The notes: generated by a model from the letters alone, not told the origin. 64,000 nucleotides of DNA from Neotabrizicola shimadae (GCF_019623905.1 NZ_CP069370.1:3707001-3771000), one strand, 5' to 3'. Shown: positions 35,168 to 44,356, counted from the first letter of the stretch. Program-made: numbers and translations.

Positions 35168-36301
35168 ATGAACAGCCCGCAGAAACCGCTCTTCGCGCCC
35201 TGGGATGATCCGCAGGCCCAGCCCCTGATCCGCTTTCAGGGCGTCTCCAAGGCCTTCGGCACCTTCACCGCGATCGAGAACCTCACTCTGGACATCTATC
35301 CGCGCGAGTTCTTTGCCCTGCTTGGCCCCTCGGGCTGCGGCAAGACGACGATGATGCGGATGCTGGCGGGGTTCGAGACGCCCACCGCGGGCTCGATTTT
35401 CCTCGATGGCCGCGACATCGGCCATGTGCCGCCGCATCTGCGGCCCGTCAACATGATGTTCCAAAGCTATGCGCTGTTTCCGCATCTGTCGGTCTGGGAC
35501 AACATCGCCTTTGGCCTGAAGCGCGACGGCATGGCGAAACCGGCCATGGCGGCCCGCGTGGAAGAAATGCTGCGCCTGACGCGGTTGGAGAAATTCGCCC
35601 GCCGCAAGCCCGACCAGATCTCGGGCGGGCAGCGGCAGCGGGTGGCCCTGGCCCGCGCGCTGGCCCGTGCGCCGAAATTGCTCCTCCTGGATGAACCCCT
35701 TGCCGCGCTGGATAAAAAGCTGCGGCACGAGACCCAGTTCGAGCTGATGGACATCCAGGAAAAGACCGGCACGACCTTTGTGATCGTGACCCATGACCAG
35801 GAAGAGGCCATGACGGTCGCAAGCCGTATCGCGGTGATGGACCATGGCCAGCTGATCCAGGTGGCGACGCCTGCGGGCATATACGAGACCCCGAATTCCG
35901 TCTATGTGGCCGATTTCATTGGCGATGTGAATATCATCCAAGGCTCGGCCACCGCCGTCCCCGGCGGCTATGACATCGCCCATGCCGAGGGCCTTCCGCC
36001 GATCCGTGCCGTCCATGAGGGCAGCCTGACCCCGGGGCAGAGGGTCTTTTACGCGCTGCGCCCCGAAAAGATCTATGTCTCGGCCGAGCCCGACCCCTCG
36101 CGCCCCAATCAGCAGCGCGGGCGGATCATCGACATCGCCTATGTCGGCAATACCTCGACCTATCACGTGCGGCTGTCCAACGGGCAGATGGTCAAGGCGC
36201 AGATGACCAATGCCAAGCGCCTGTCGCGGCGCGATTTCGGCTGGGAGGAGGAGGTCTGGCTCAGCTGGACCGACACCGCCGGCCTGATCTTGGAGCGCTA
36301 G
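35168..36301 (+). CDS. potA: Spermidine/putrescine-type ABC transporter ATP-binding protein (PotA-like)
   Basis: 377 residues. Walker A is GPSGCGKTTMMRMLAG, the Q-loop is NMMFQSYALFPHLSV, the signature is ISGGQRQRVALARALA, and Walker B is LLLLDEPLAALD, with switch VTHDQEEAMTVASRIAVMD. The C-terminal third is the TOBE domain (RPEKIYVSAEPD). It powers a PotABCD-type importer of polyamines or other organic cations. The gene follows the amidohydrolase by 10 nt. Confidence 0.93.
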   Translation: MNSPQKPLFAPWDDPQAQPLIRFQGVSKAFGTFTAIENLTLDIYPREFFALLGPSGCGKTTMMRMLAGFETPTAGSIFLDGRDIGHVPPHLRPVNMMFQSYALFPHLSVWDNIAFGLKRDGMAKPAMAARVEEMLRLTRLEKFARRKPDQISGGQRQRVALARALARAPKLLLLDEPLAALDKKLRHETQFELMDIQEKTGTTFVIVTHDQEEAMTVASRIAVMDHGQLIQVATPAGIYETPNSVYVADFIGDVNIIQGSATAVPGGYDIAHAEGLPPIRAVHEGSLTPGQRVFYALRPEKIYVSAEPDPSRPNQQRGRIIDIAYVGNTSTYHVRLSNGQMVKAQMTNAKRLSRRDFGWEEEVWLSWTDTAGLILER

Positions 36302-36303
36302 AC

Positions 36304-37206
36304 ATGACGCTGCGCCGCTTCGTCCTGATCGCCATTCCCTTCACCTGGCTGGTGGTGCTGTTCCTCGTGCCATTCCTGATGGCCTTCAAGATCTCGCTGA
36401 CCCAGACGGCCACGGCGATCCCGCCCTATACGCCGACCTTCGATGCGGCCTCGGGGTGGCAGGGGCTGAAGGACTACCTGGGCCAGCTGAGCTTTGACAA
36501 TTACGAATTCCTGACCACGGATGACCTTTATTGGAAGGCCTATCTTTCCAGCCTCTGGATCGCGGCGCGGTCCACCGCGATCACGCTGCTGGTGGGCTTT
36601 CCCATCGCCTATGGCATGGCCCGCGCGCCGCGCCACATCCAGCCCACGCTGGTTTTGCTGGTCATCCTGCCCTTCTGGACCTCTTTCCTGATCCGCATCT
36701 ATGCCTGGATGGGGCTTTTGGCGAATGAGGGGCTGATCAACCATTTCCTGATGTGGACCGGGCTGATCTCCGAGCCGATCGTGATGCTCAACACCCCCTT
36801 CGCGGTCTACCTGGGCATCACCTACGCCTATCTGCCGCTGATGGTGCTGCCGCTTTACTCCACGCTGGAGCGGCTGGACGCATCGCTGATCGAGGCGGCG
36901 CAGGACCTTGGTTGTTCGCGCGTCAAGGCCTTTTGGCTGGTGACCGTGCCCTTGGCGCGGCATGGGATCGTGGCGGGCTGCTTCCTGGTCTTTATCCCGG
37001 CGATCGGAGAATTCGTCATCGCCACGCTTCTGGGCGGCTCCTCAACCCTGATGATCGGCAAGGTCCTCTTCGAAGAATTCTTCGCCAACCGCGATTGGCC
37101 GGTGGCGGCCTCGGTGGCGGTGCTGCTTCTGTTGATCCTGATTGTGCCGATCATGGCCTTTCAACGCGTGCAAACCCGCCTGCAAGAGCAGGAGGCCCGC
37201 GCATGA
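36304..37206 (+). CDS. potB: Polyamine-type ABC transporter permease (PotB-like)
   Basis: 300 residues, six membrane segments. The first segment FVLIAIPFTWLVVLFLVPFLMAFKISLT is followed by a periplasmic loop and AYLSSLWIAARSTAITLLVGFPIAYGMAR. The EAA coupling loop is SLIEAAQDLGCSRVKAFWLVTVPLARHGIVAG, characteristic of the family. It starts 2 nt after the potA stop and overlaps potC by 4 nt. Confidence 0.92.
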   Translation: MTLRRFVLIAIPFTWLVVLFLVPFLMAFKISLTQTATAIPPYTPTFDAASGWQGLKDYLGQLSFDNYEFLTTDDLYWKAYLSSLWIAARSTAITLLVGFPIAYGMARAPRHIQPTLVLLVILPFWTSFLIRIYAWMGLLANEGLINHFLMWTGLISEPIVMLNTPFAVYLGITYAYLPLMVLPLYSTLERLDASLIEAAQDLGCSRVKAFWLVTVPLARHGIVAGCFLVFIPAIGEFVIATLLGGSSTLMIGKVLFEEFFANRDWPVAASVAVLLLLILIVPIMAFQRVQTRLQEQEARA

Positions 37207-38069
37207 ACGCACGCATGAGCTGGTTCAACGTCACAGCCGTGGCCCTGGGTCTGGCATTCCTCTACCTGCCCATGCTGATCGTGGTGATCTATAGCTTCAA
37301 CGCGTCCAAGCTTGTGACCGTCTGGGGCGGGTTTTCGACCCATTGGTATGGCGTCCTCTTCGCCAATCAAGATTTCCTGGATGCAGCGATGGTGTCCGTG
37401 CGCATCGGCCTCATGTCTGCGACGCTGGCCACGGTGCTCGGAACCATGGCCGCCTATGTCATGGTGCGCGGTGGCACATTCCCGGGAAGGACGCTGTTTT
37501 CCGGCCTGGTCTATGCGCCCCTCGTCATGCCCGAGGTCATCATGGGCTTGTCCATGCTGCTTCTGTTCATCGCGGTGGGGCTGGACCGCGGCCAGGGCAC
37601 GATCATGCTGGCGCAAGCCACGCTGGAGATGTGCTTCGTCTGCGTCGTGGTCTCATCCCGGCTCGCCACCCATGACAGGGCAATGGACGAGGCCGCGATG
37701 GACCTCGGCTGCACCCCAGCCAAGGTCTTTTGGCTCGTGACGCTGCCCAATATAGCGCCCGCGATCCTGTCTGGCTGGCTTCTGGCCTTTTCAATGTCGT
37801 TGGATGATCTGGTCATGGCTTCCTTCACGTCGGGGCCTTCTTCGACCACGCTGCCCTTGCGGCTCTATTCCTCCGTGCGTACCGGGGTCTCGCCCGAGAT
37901 CAACGCCCTGTCTAGCCTCGTCATAGGGGTTGTGGCGCTTGGTCTGGTCACCACGGCTGTGATCAACCGCAAGACCATGCAAAGGCGCCATCGCCGCGAA
38001 CCCGATGCCGCCCAAGTTTCCAGGGCCACAAGAAACGGCCATCATATCCAACTAGGGAAACAGCGATGA
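37203..38069 (+). CDS. potC: Polyamine-type ABC transporter permease (PotC-like)
   Basis: 288 residues from the ATG at 37203, which overlaps the potB stop. Six membrane segments; landmarks are LAFLYLPMLIVVIYSFNASKL at the N-terminus and the EAA loop AMDEAAMDLGCTPAKVFWLVTLPNIAPAILSGWLLAFSMSLDDLVMASF. It forms the channel with PotB. The last 30 residues are polar and longer than usual, ending in a TGA overlapped by the next start. Confidence 0.92.
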   Translation: MNARMSWFNVTAVALGLAFLYLPMLIVVIYSFNASKLVTVWGGFSTHWYGVLFANQDFLDAAMVSVRIGLMSATLATVLGTMAAYVMVRGGTFPGRTLFSGLVYAPLVMPEVIMGLSMLLLFIAVGLDRGQGTIMLAQATLEMCFVCVVVSSRLATHDRAMDEAAMDLGCTPAKVFWLVTLPNIAPAILSGWLLAFSMSLDDLVMASFTSGPSSTTLPLRLYSSVRTGVSPEINALSSLVIGVVALGLVTTAVINRKTMQRRHRREPDAAQVSRATRNGHHIQLGKQR

Positions 38070-39157
38070 AACTGCCTACAGCCTTGCTTCTGGCCGCCGC
38101 CTTGGCCTGCCATGTCCTGCCCGCCTCAGCCCAGGACGACACGCTACGTATCTATGCCTGGGCGGGGCTGTTCGATGACGTGATCCTGAATAGCTTCACC
38201 GATAAGACCGGCTACAAGGTCACCTATGACAACTACGACAGCGACGAGACGCTGGAGACCAAGCTTCTGTCGGGCGACACGGGCTATGATTTCATCGTGC
38301 CCTCTGCGACTCCTTTCCTGCAGCGCGAGATCGCAGCCGGGGCGATAGAGAAGCTGGACAAGAGCCTCATCCCCAACTACGCGCTGCAATCGCCCGAATT
38401 GCTGGAGCTGTTGAAGCGCGCCGATCCGAAGCTGGAATATGCGGCCATCGGCGGCTGGGGGACCAATGGGCTGGGCTATAACGTCGACAAGGTCAAGGCG
38501 CTGTTTCCCGATGCGCCGGTCGACAGTTTCGACCTGGTCTTCAAGCCTGAAAATGCCGCGAAACTGGCCTCTTGCGGGATTGCTGTGGTGGATTCTGCCA
38601 CCGATGTTATCCCCTTGGTGCTGAACTACCTGGGTCTCGATCCCCAGACGCAGAGCGCCGATGACCTCGACAAGGCCATGGCTCTGCTGGATCAGATCCG
38701 GCCCTATGTCACCTTGGACAAGGGGCGCCTGATCACCGACATGGCCACGGGCAATATCTGCGTCGCCATCGGCTATTCGGGCGATATCCTGCAGGCCAAG
38801 GCGCGCGCCATCGAGGCGGGCAATGGCCAGAAGATCGAGTACGTCCTGCCGAAAGAGGGCACGATGGCCTGGATCACGACCCTGGCCATCCCCAAGAATG
38901 CCCCCAATCCCAAGGCGGCCCATGCCTTCATCGACCACCTGCTCTCGCCCGAGATCTCGGCCCATCTGACGGTGACCTTGGGCTATGCCAATGGCGTCCC
39001 GGCCTCGCGCGATCTTCTGCCGCCCGAAATCGCGGGCGACAAGACGATCTTTCCCGAGGGCGAGGTCCTGGCCTCGCTCTTCGTCACGGGCACGGTCGAA
39101 GACACGCTGAACCGCCAGAGGAACCGCGCCTGGACGCGCTTCCGTTCGGGCGAATGA
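38066..39157 (+). CDS. potF: Polyamine-type ABC transporter periplasmic binding protein (PotF/PotD-like)
   Basis: 363 residues with a Sec signal peptide (MKLPTALLLAAALACHVLPASAQ). The mature start DDTLRIYAWAGLFDDVILNSFTDKTGYKVTYDNYDSDETLETKLLSGDTGYDFIVPS is classical for PotD/PotF, and the Y-A-W and later GYSGDILQAKARA cover ligand-contact regions. Unlike E. coli potFGHI order, the binding protein is last here. A GC-rich hairpin follows 8 nt after the stop. Confidence 0.92.
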   Translation: MKLPTALLLAAALACHVLPASAQDDTLRIYAWAGLFDDVILNSFTDKTGYKVTYDNYDSDETLETKLLSGDTGYDFIVPSATPFLQREIAAGAIEKLDKSLIPNYALQSPELLELLKRADPKLEYAAIGGWGTNGLGYNVDKVKALFPDAPVDSFDLVFKPENAAKLASCGIAVVDSATDVIPLVLNYLGLDPQTQSADDLDKAMALLDQIRPYVTLDKGRLITDMATGNICVAIGYSGDILQAKARAIEAGNGQKIEYVLPKEGTMAWITTLAIPKNAPNPKAAHAFIDHLLSPEISAHLTVTLGYANGVPASRDLLPPEIAGDKTIFPEGEVLASLFVTGTVEDTLNRQRNRAWTRFRSGE

Positions 39158-39164
39158 CACTCCC

Positions 39165-39187
39165 GCCCCGGCCCGACAGGCCGGGGC
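39165..39187 (+). other. Intercistronic hairpin between the binding protein and carboxylesterase genes
   Basis: The perfect 9-bp stem GCCCCGGCC / GGCCGGGGC with loop CGACA is followed by TCCCCCCCCTGTT. It lacks a T-run, so it may protect the binding-protein mRNA rather than terminate. Confidence 0.55.
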
Positions 39188-39240
39188 CTCCCCCCCCTGT
39201 TCCCGGCCAAGTGCTGGGGTCTTCTTGACCGGAGCTCGCC

Positions 39241-40839
39241 ATGACGGCCGCCGATCTGCTTGTTCATACCCAATCCGGCCCCGTGCGCGGCTTTGTCCAG
39301 AAGGATGGCTGCCTGGCCTGGTTGGGCATCCCCTATGCGCAGCCCCCGCTTGGTGCCCTGCGCTTTCGCCCGCCTGAGCCCGTGATGCCTTGGGCCGAAC
39401 CGCTGGAGGCCACGCGGTTTGGCGCGGCCTCGGTGCAGACCGCCATTCCCGAGGCCGAGGATATGCTGCGCGACCTTGGCGCCGATCCTGCTGCCGCCCC
39501 CGATGTGGTGGGGGATGAGGATTGCCTGACCTTGAACGTCTGGGCGCCCAACCGGGACGGGCAAAAGCGGCCCGTTTATGTCTGGATCCACGGCGGGGCC
39601 AATCACCTGGAAGGGAGCCGCCTGCCGATCTATCACGGCGACGCCCTGGCGCTCCGCGGCGATGTGGTCGTCGTGTCCCTGAACTATCGCCTTGGCCTTT
39701 TGGGCTTCATGGATGTGGAGCCCGTCCTGGGGCCGGATTATCGCGGCGCCTATACCAATGGGCTGAAGGATCAGCTTCTGGCGCTGCGCTGGATCAAGGC
39801 CAATATCGCGGCCTTTGGCGGCGACCCCGATAACATCACCCTGGGGGGCGAATCCGCGGGGGGGATGGATGTCAGCTGGCTTCTGGCCTCGGGGCGGCTC
39901 AAGGGGATGATCCGCCGCGCCGTGGTGATGAGCAATGTGACCGGCCCCGCCGGCATGGGCGGCGACGGCCCGCGCTATCGCCATGCGCCCGAAACCGTCC
40001 GTGAGATCAGCCTGGATGTGATGACCCGCGCCGGGATCAAGGACGCCGACCGCCTGCTCAATGCCCCCGCCCATGAGCTTTGCCGCGCCACCGGTCAGAT
40101 CGACTATGAGGCCGAGCTTTTCGGCCTGGACGGCCAGTTCTACCCCGGCCTTGACGGCGACATCTGCCCCCAGGTGCCCATGCAGGCCGTGGCTGAGGGC
40201 GCCATGGCGGGGATCGATCTGATGATCGGCTATACCAATTACGAGGCCGGGCTTTGGCTGCAATGGGATCCTGACCTTGACCAGGCCGAGCCCGCCTGGA
40301 TGGCGGAACGCTTTGGCTTTCTCTCGGCCCAGACCCAGGCCGAGGCCGTGGCGGCCTATGCCCGCTTTTTCCCCGAAGAGACCCCAGGCGTGCAGGGGAT
40401 GCATTTCGTCTCTGACGTGGGCTTCACCCTGCCCACGACCTGGTGGGCCGAAGCCGCCTCGGCGCAAAGCAGGGTCTGGATGTATCGCTTCGACATGGAG
40501 GTCGATGACAAGGTCCGCGCCATGCATGCCGCCGATCTGCCCTTCTTCTTTGCGCGCCCCTTTACCCCGGCAGGCGAAGAGCTGATCGGCCCCACGACGC
40601 CCGAAAACACCCCGCTGCGTCAAAGGCTTTGCGACCAGATGGCCGGGGCGCTGTTGGACTTCATCCGCGATGGCCAGCCCCGCGACTGGCCGCAATACGA
40701 CCGCGCCAAGGGTCAGACCATGATCTTTGGCCCCAAGACCCACCTGGCCGCCCATCCGCTGGGCGCCCGCAAGGCCTTTTGGGACGAAACGCTGCTTGCG
40801 CGTTTCACCGGCCGCAACCAAGGAGCCCAAGATGTATGA
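39241..40839 (+). CDS. Type B carboxylesterase
   Basis: 532 residues. Landmarks of the family are GIPYAQPPLGALRFRPPEP near the N-terminus, EDCLTLNVWAPN, the oxyanion hole WIHGGANHLEGS, FGGDPDNITLGGESAGGMDV with the nucleophile Ser in GESAGG, and a C-terminal TWWAEAASAQSRVWMYRFD. The start has no signal peptide, so it acts in the cytosol. It hydrolyses carboxylic esters or carbamates (PnbA type). It follows the Pot-type transporter and is coupled by an 8-nt overlap to the DUF3237 gene, suggesting the imported compound carries an ester as well as an amide. Confidence 0.88.
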   Translation: MTAADLLVHTQSGPVRGFVQKDGCLAWLGIPYAQPPLGALRFRPPEPVMPWAEPLEATRFGAASVQTAIPEAEDMLRDLGADPAAAPDVVGDEDCLTLNVWAPNRDGQKRPVYVWIHGGANHLEGSRLPIYHGDALALRGDVVVVSLNYRLGLLGFMDVEPVLGPDYRGAYTNGLKDQLLALRWIKANIAAFGGDPDNITLGGESAGGMDVSWLLASGRLKGMIRRAVVMSNVTGPAGMGGDGPRYRHAPETVREISLDVMTRAGIKDADRLLNAPAHELCRATGQIDYEAELFGLDGQFYPGLDGDICPQVPMQAVAEGAMAGIDLMIGYTNYEAGLWLQWDPDLDQAEPAWMAERFGFLSAQTQAEAVAAYARFFPEETPGVQGMHFVSDVGFTLPTTWWAEAASAQSRVWMYRFDMEVDDKVRAMHAADLPFFFARPFTPAGEELIGPTTPENTPLRQRLCDQMAGALLDFIRDGQPRDWPQYDRAKGQTMIFGPKTHLAAHPLGARKAFWDETLLARFTGRNQGAQDV

Positions 40840-41311
40840 CGAATTGCTCTCTCGCCCCGATGACGAGGACCGGTTCGGTCTGCGTTTGGCCATGCGCTTG
40901 GCCGTGACGCTGGGCCCGGACGAGGACCTTGGCCGGACGCCCGATGGCTTGCGGCGGAATTATCCGATCAGCGGCGGGCGCCTGCGCGCCTTTGCCCCGG
41001 ATGGGGTCGTGTCCGAAGGCGAGGTCATCGGCTCTGGCGCCGATATTTCCGTCCTTCGTGACGATGCCATGGCCGTGGTCGATGCGCTTTATCGCATCCG
41101 GATGGACGATGGCACGGTGATCGTGGTGCACAACAAGGGGCTCTATGACGAGCCCTCCTTTGGCCCGCGCGGCCGCAACTACCTGGTCTCGCGCCCCGAT
41201 TTCATCGCGCCCTTGGGGGCCCATGACTGGCTGAACCGCAGCTTCTTCATCGGCACGGTGGATGACTGGGAGGGTGGCGTGCTGGTCTCGGTCTATGAGG
41301 TGCTGATCTAG
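40832..41311 (+). CDS. DUF3237 family protein
   Basis: 159 residues. The pattern ISGGRLRAFAPDGVVSEGEVIGSGADISVLRDDAMAVVDALYRIRMDDGTVIVVHNKGL, with the final WLNRSFFIGTVDDWEGGVLVSVYEVLI, matches DUF3237, whose members are beta-barrel proteins of unknown reaction often found in aromatic or ester catabolic clusters. It overlaps the carboxylesterase gene by 8 nt. Its stop codon TAG and the stop of the converging marR gene share the four bases CTAG at 41308-41311. Confidence 0.8.
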   Translation: MYDELLSRPDDEDRFGLRLAMRLAVTLGPDEDLGRTPDGLRRNYPISGGRLRAFAPDGVVSEGEVIGSGADISVLRDDAMAVVDALYRIRMDDGTVIVVHNKGLYDEPSFGPRGRNYLVSRPDFIAPLGAHDWLNRSFFIGTVDDWEGGVLVSVYEVLI

Positions 41312-41763
41312 GCCGTGCGGCGAAACTTGGCGAGGAGGCGCTGCAGCTCGCGACGTTCCTCCTCTGTGAGGCCGGCGAAAAGCCGGTCCTCATGCGCGGC
41401 CACGGCGGCGCCTGCGACACGCGCCAGTCGCTGACCCTCGGCTGTGGGCATCAGCGCATGGCGGCGCCGGTCGCCCGCGACGGGGGCGCGCACGATCAGG
41501 TTGCGCTCTGACAGCTCGTCGATCAGCGTGACCAAGTTCGATCTTTCGATCTGCAGCGCATCGGCCAGGGCGCTTTGCGTCAGGCCTGGGGTCTGCACGA
41601 TCACCGTCAGCGCCGAAAAGGACACCGCCCGAAGCCCCAATTCGCCCAAGACCCGCGCCAGATCGGCCTGGATGAGCGACAGGGCGCGTTTCATCTCATA
41701 GCCCAAGAAGACGGAAAGATCCTGGTCGAGGTCGTCGATACGGTCGGTATGGGTCTGTGTCAT
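41308..41763 (-). CDS. MarR-family transcriptional regulator (CouR-like by context)
   Basis: 151 residues from the ATG at 41763. The N-terminal helix is LGYEMKRALSLIQADLARVLGELGLRAVSFSALTVIVQTPGLTQSALADALQIERSNLVTLIDELSERNLIVRAPVAGDRRRHALMPTAEGQRL, the full winged-helix with the D-x-R-x-x-x wing. In actinobacterial and Rhodopseudomonas cou clusters a MarR protein (CouR) represses the pathway and is released by hydroxycinnamoyl-CoA. The same role is probable here since it lies next to the SDR and CoA ligase genes. No clear ribosome site is seen before the ATG. Confidence 0.85.
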   Translation of the reverse strand: MTQTHTDRIDDLDQDLSVFLGYEMKRALSLIQADLARVLGELGLRAVSFSALTVIVQTPGLTQSALADALQIERSNLVTLIDELSERNLIVRAPVAGDRRRHALMPTAEGQRLARVAGAAVAAHEDRLFAGLTEEERRELQRLLAKFRRTA

Positions 41764-41821
41764 GGTGCGAAAATAGCGAAATCGCGCGGGAATACCATAC
41801 CAATGTTGTAGGCCACCACGA

Positions 41822-42571
41822 TCAGCGCAGCGGCAGACGCAACCCGCCATCGAGGCGGATGACCTCGGCATTCAGATAGCGGTTGGTAAGGCAAAAGGCG
41901 ACGGCCTCGGCGAATTCCCCCGGATCGCCCAGGCGCGGCGGAAAGGGGATGGCGGCCGCCAGCCCCTGCTGCACCTCGGCCGGAAGTTCCGCCAGAAGCG
42001 GCGTCAGGAAGAGGCCCGGCGCCACGGTGTTCACCCTGATGCCAAAGCGCGCAAGCTCTCGCGCGGCCGGAAGCGCCAGCGACACGATCCCCCCTTTGGA
42101 GGCCGCATAGGCCGCCTGACCGAGCTGCCCGTCGAAAGCCGCGACCGAGGCGGTGTTGACGATGGAGCCCCGCTCGCCCTCGATCGCATCGTTCCCCTGC
42201 ATCCGCGCCGCCGCCAGCCGCAGCATGTTGAAGGTGCCCAGAAGGTTGACCCGGATCACGCGGTCGAAGGCCTCCATCTCCATCGGGCCTTCGCGGCCGA
42301 GGATCCGCGCGGCCCCGCCGATGCCTGCGCAATTCACGAGGCCCCACAGAGCGCCCTGCGCCGCGATGGCGCGGTCCAGCGCCTCGCCCGCCCCGGCATC
42401 GGTCACGTCCAGCGCCAGCGCCAGCCCGCCGACCGCCTCGGCCACCTGCACGGCGGCTTCCGCATTGCGGTCGATCACCGTGACCCGCGCGCCCTGCGCC
42501 GCCAGGTGCCGCGCCACCGCCGCCCCCAGCCCCGAGCCGCCGCCCGTCACTGCCATATGGCTATCCCGCAT
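41822..42571 (-). CDS. SDR 3-hydroxyacyl-CoA dehydrogenase-like (CouN-like)
   Basis: 249 residues using the ATG at 42571, which lies 8 nt from a GAGGAGG; the GTG at 42574 would add one residue. The cofactor motif is TGGGSGLGAAVA, then LVNCAGIGG, and the catalytic Ser-Tyr-Lys in VNTASVAAFDGQLGQAAYAASKGGIV. The end NAEVIRLDGGLRL is normal for the family. The protein resembles the type-2 hydroxyacyl-CoA dehydrogenases. Position next to a CoA ligase, with a hydratase and an amidohydrolase divergent, suggests oxidation of aryl-3-hydroxypropionyl-CoA to the 3-oxo compound. It lies 3 nt after the ligase stop. Confidence 0.85.
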   Translation of the reverse strand: MRDSHMAVTGGGSGLGAAVARHLAAQGARVTVIDRNAEAAVQVAEAVGGLALALDVTDAGAGEALDRAIAAQGALWGLVNCAGIGGAARILGREGPMEMEAFDRVIRVNLLGTFNMLRLAAARMQGNDAIEGERGSIVNTASVAAFDGQLGQAAYAASKGGIVSLALPAARELARFGIRVNTVAPGLFLTPLLAELPAEVQQGLAAAIPFPPRLGDPGEFAEAVAFCLTNRYLNAEVIRLDGGLRLPLR

Positions 42572-42574
42572 CAC

Positions 42575-44356
42575 TTACGCCTCCTCGATCCGGATCACGT
42601 CGGGCGCATCCGACCACAAGGCCGCCACAAGGTCGGCCCTTTCGCGCAAGACCGCCCTCTGGTTGACCGAGCCCTTGTCGGTCACCTCGCCGCGGTCGAA
42701 ATTCAATGGCTCGACCAGCACCATGGCCGCCACGATGCGCGAGGCGCTGCCGGTGGCCCGTGCCGCATGATCCGCCAGCCGCCGCGCCAGAAGCGCCCGT
42801 GCTTCGGGGCCGCCCCCAAGCGCCGCCCAGTTCGGCACCAGAAGGGCGCGCAGATCGTCGCGCCCCTCGCCCGCGATGACGGCATCCGAAATGAGCCCGC
42901 CCATCGCATCGACCAAAGCCGTCCGCAAAGGCCCCACCGTCACCCAGGTCCCGCTGGCCAGCTTGAAGTTCTCGGCCAGCCGCCCGTCGAAAACAAAGCC
43001 CGCCGAGGCATCCCCCGGCACGGCAAAGCGCAAGGCATCGCCCAGCTTGTAAAAGCCCTCTTCGTCAAAGGCTTGCGCCGTCAGCCCCGGGTCGCGCCAA
43101 TAGCCCGGCGTGATCGAGGGGCTTTTCAGCCGCGCCTCGAGCTTGCCCTCTTGCGGGACAAGCTTCAGCGTCACGCCCACGGCCGGGATGCCAATATTGC
43201 CCGGCCCCTCTTTCCGGTCGGCGTGATAAAGCGCGAAGGGCCCGGTCTCGGTCGCCCCCAGCCCCGAGACGATGGGCAGGTCGGGGCGGCCATGCTTGCG
43301 GGCGAGCGCGCTCAGCCGGTCCCAGACGGGTTGGCTCATCCCGGCCCCCGCATACATCAGCATCCGCAGGCGCGAGAAGAAATGGGCGGCGAGGGTCTCG
43401 TCGGCCTCTATCGCCTCGATCAGGTGCTGAAAGCCCAGGGGGACGTTGAAATACCAGGTCGGCGCCACTTCACGCAGATTGCGCAGGGTGCGGGCGATGC
43501 CGTCGGGCGTCGGGCGGCCGTCGTCGATGTAATAGGCCCCACCATGCTGGATCGCCATGTTGAAGACCTTGTTGCCGCTGGCCGTATGGTTCCACGGCGC
43601 CCAATCGACCAGGACCGGAGGCTCTTCGGCCAAAAAGTCATAGGCCAATTCCACCATGGTCTGATTGGCGCAGAGCATCCCATGTGTCTGGATCACCGCC
43701 TTGGGGCTGCCCGTGGTGCCCGAGGTGAACAGGAACTTGGCCACGGTCTGAGGCCCCACCGCCTGATAGGCGGCATGGGCCTCGGCGCCCCATTCGGTGC
43801 GGCAAAGCGCGTCAAAGGCGAGGACCGGACGACCCCCGCCTCCCGAAAGGCAGACCAGGGGGATATCCGGGGCCAGGGTCGCCGCGATGGCCGGCAAGTA
43901 GCGCGCGGCGTGATCGGCAAAGACCATGCCCGGCGTCAACTGCGCCACGACCTGGGCAAGCTTGCCCCGATCCTCGCCCGACAGCGCATAGGCCGGCGAC
44001 AGCGCCGCCGAGGGCACGCCCACGATTTGCGCGCCCAGCGTCATCACCGCATGGGCGATGGAATTGCCCGACAGGATCAGCAGGGGCCGCTCCGCCGAGA
44101 GCCCCGAGGCCAGAAGCCCCGCCCCGACGCCGCGGATCGCCTGGGCGCCCTGGCCATAGGTCATGCGCCGCCAGGTGCCATCGGCGGCACGCTCGGCTAT
44201 CCACAGCCGGTCCGGATCCAGTTCGGCCCAATGCAGCAGGCGGTCCGTCATTGTGCGCCCCGGGGTCGGAAGCTCGGCCCCTTGCCGGATCAGCAGGCTG
44301 CCATCCGGACACGTCGTCATCTGCAGCTCCGGCCTCTTCGCGGTTTCCTCTCCCAT
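42575..44356 (-). CDS. Feruloyl-CoA-synthase-like AMP-binding CoA ligase (CouL/Fcs-like)
   Basis: 593 residues from the ATG at 44356, which has AGGGGAGGGG 5 nt before it; the ATG at 44377 lacks such a site. The AMP-binding core has FLFTSGTTGSPKAVIQTHGML, IVSGLGATETGPFALYH and SPSITPGYWRDPGLTAQAFDEEGFYKLGDALRFA. The last part LNFDRGEVTDKGSVNQRAVLRERADLV is the feruloyl-CoA-synthase-type C-terminus with the catalytic Lys in TDKG. The enzyme would activate ferulate, p-coumarate or related hydroxycinnamates to CoA thioesters using ATP. It is the first gene of the leftward half of the module, followed by the SDR and MarR genes. Confidence 0.87.
   Translation of the reverse strand: MGEETAKRPELQMTTCPDGSLLIRQGAELPTPGRTMTDRLLHWAELDPDRLWIAERAADGTWRRMTYGQGAQAIRGVGAGLLASGLSAERPLLILSGNSIAHAVMTLGAQIVGVPSAALSPAYALSGEDRGKLAQVVAQLTPGMVFADHAARYLPAIAATLAPDIPLVCLSGGGGRPVLAFDALCRTEWGAEAHAAYQAVGPQTVAKFLFTSGTTGSPKAVIQTHGMLCANQTMVELAYDFLAEEPPVLVDWAPWNHTASGNKVFNMAIQHGGAYYIDDGRPTPDGIARTLRNLREVAPTWYFNVPLGFQHLIEAIEADETLAAHFFSRLRMLMYAGAGMSQPVWDRLSALARKHGRPDLPIVSGLGATETGPFALYHADRKEGPGNIGIPAVGVTLKLVPQEGKLEARLKSPSITPGYWRDPGLTAQAFDEEGFYKLGDALRFAVPGDASAGFVFDGRLAENFKLASGTWVTVGPLRTALVDAMGGLISDAVIAGEGRDDLRALLVPNWAALGGGPEARALLARRLADHAARATGSASRIVAAMVLVEPLNFDRGEVTDKGSVNQRAVLRERADLVAALWSDAPDVIRIEEA

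Noticed and set aside
38983-40893. A 636-codon open frame on the minus strand opposite the carboxylesterase
   Set aside because: Gly/Pro/His-rich, no domain; shadow of the esterase gene.
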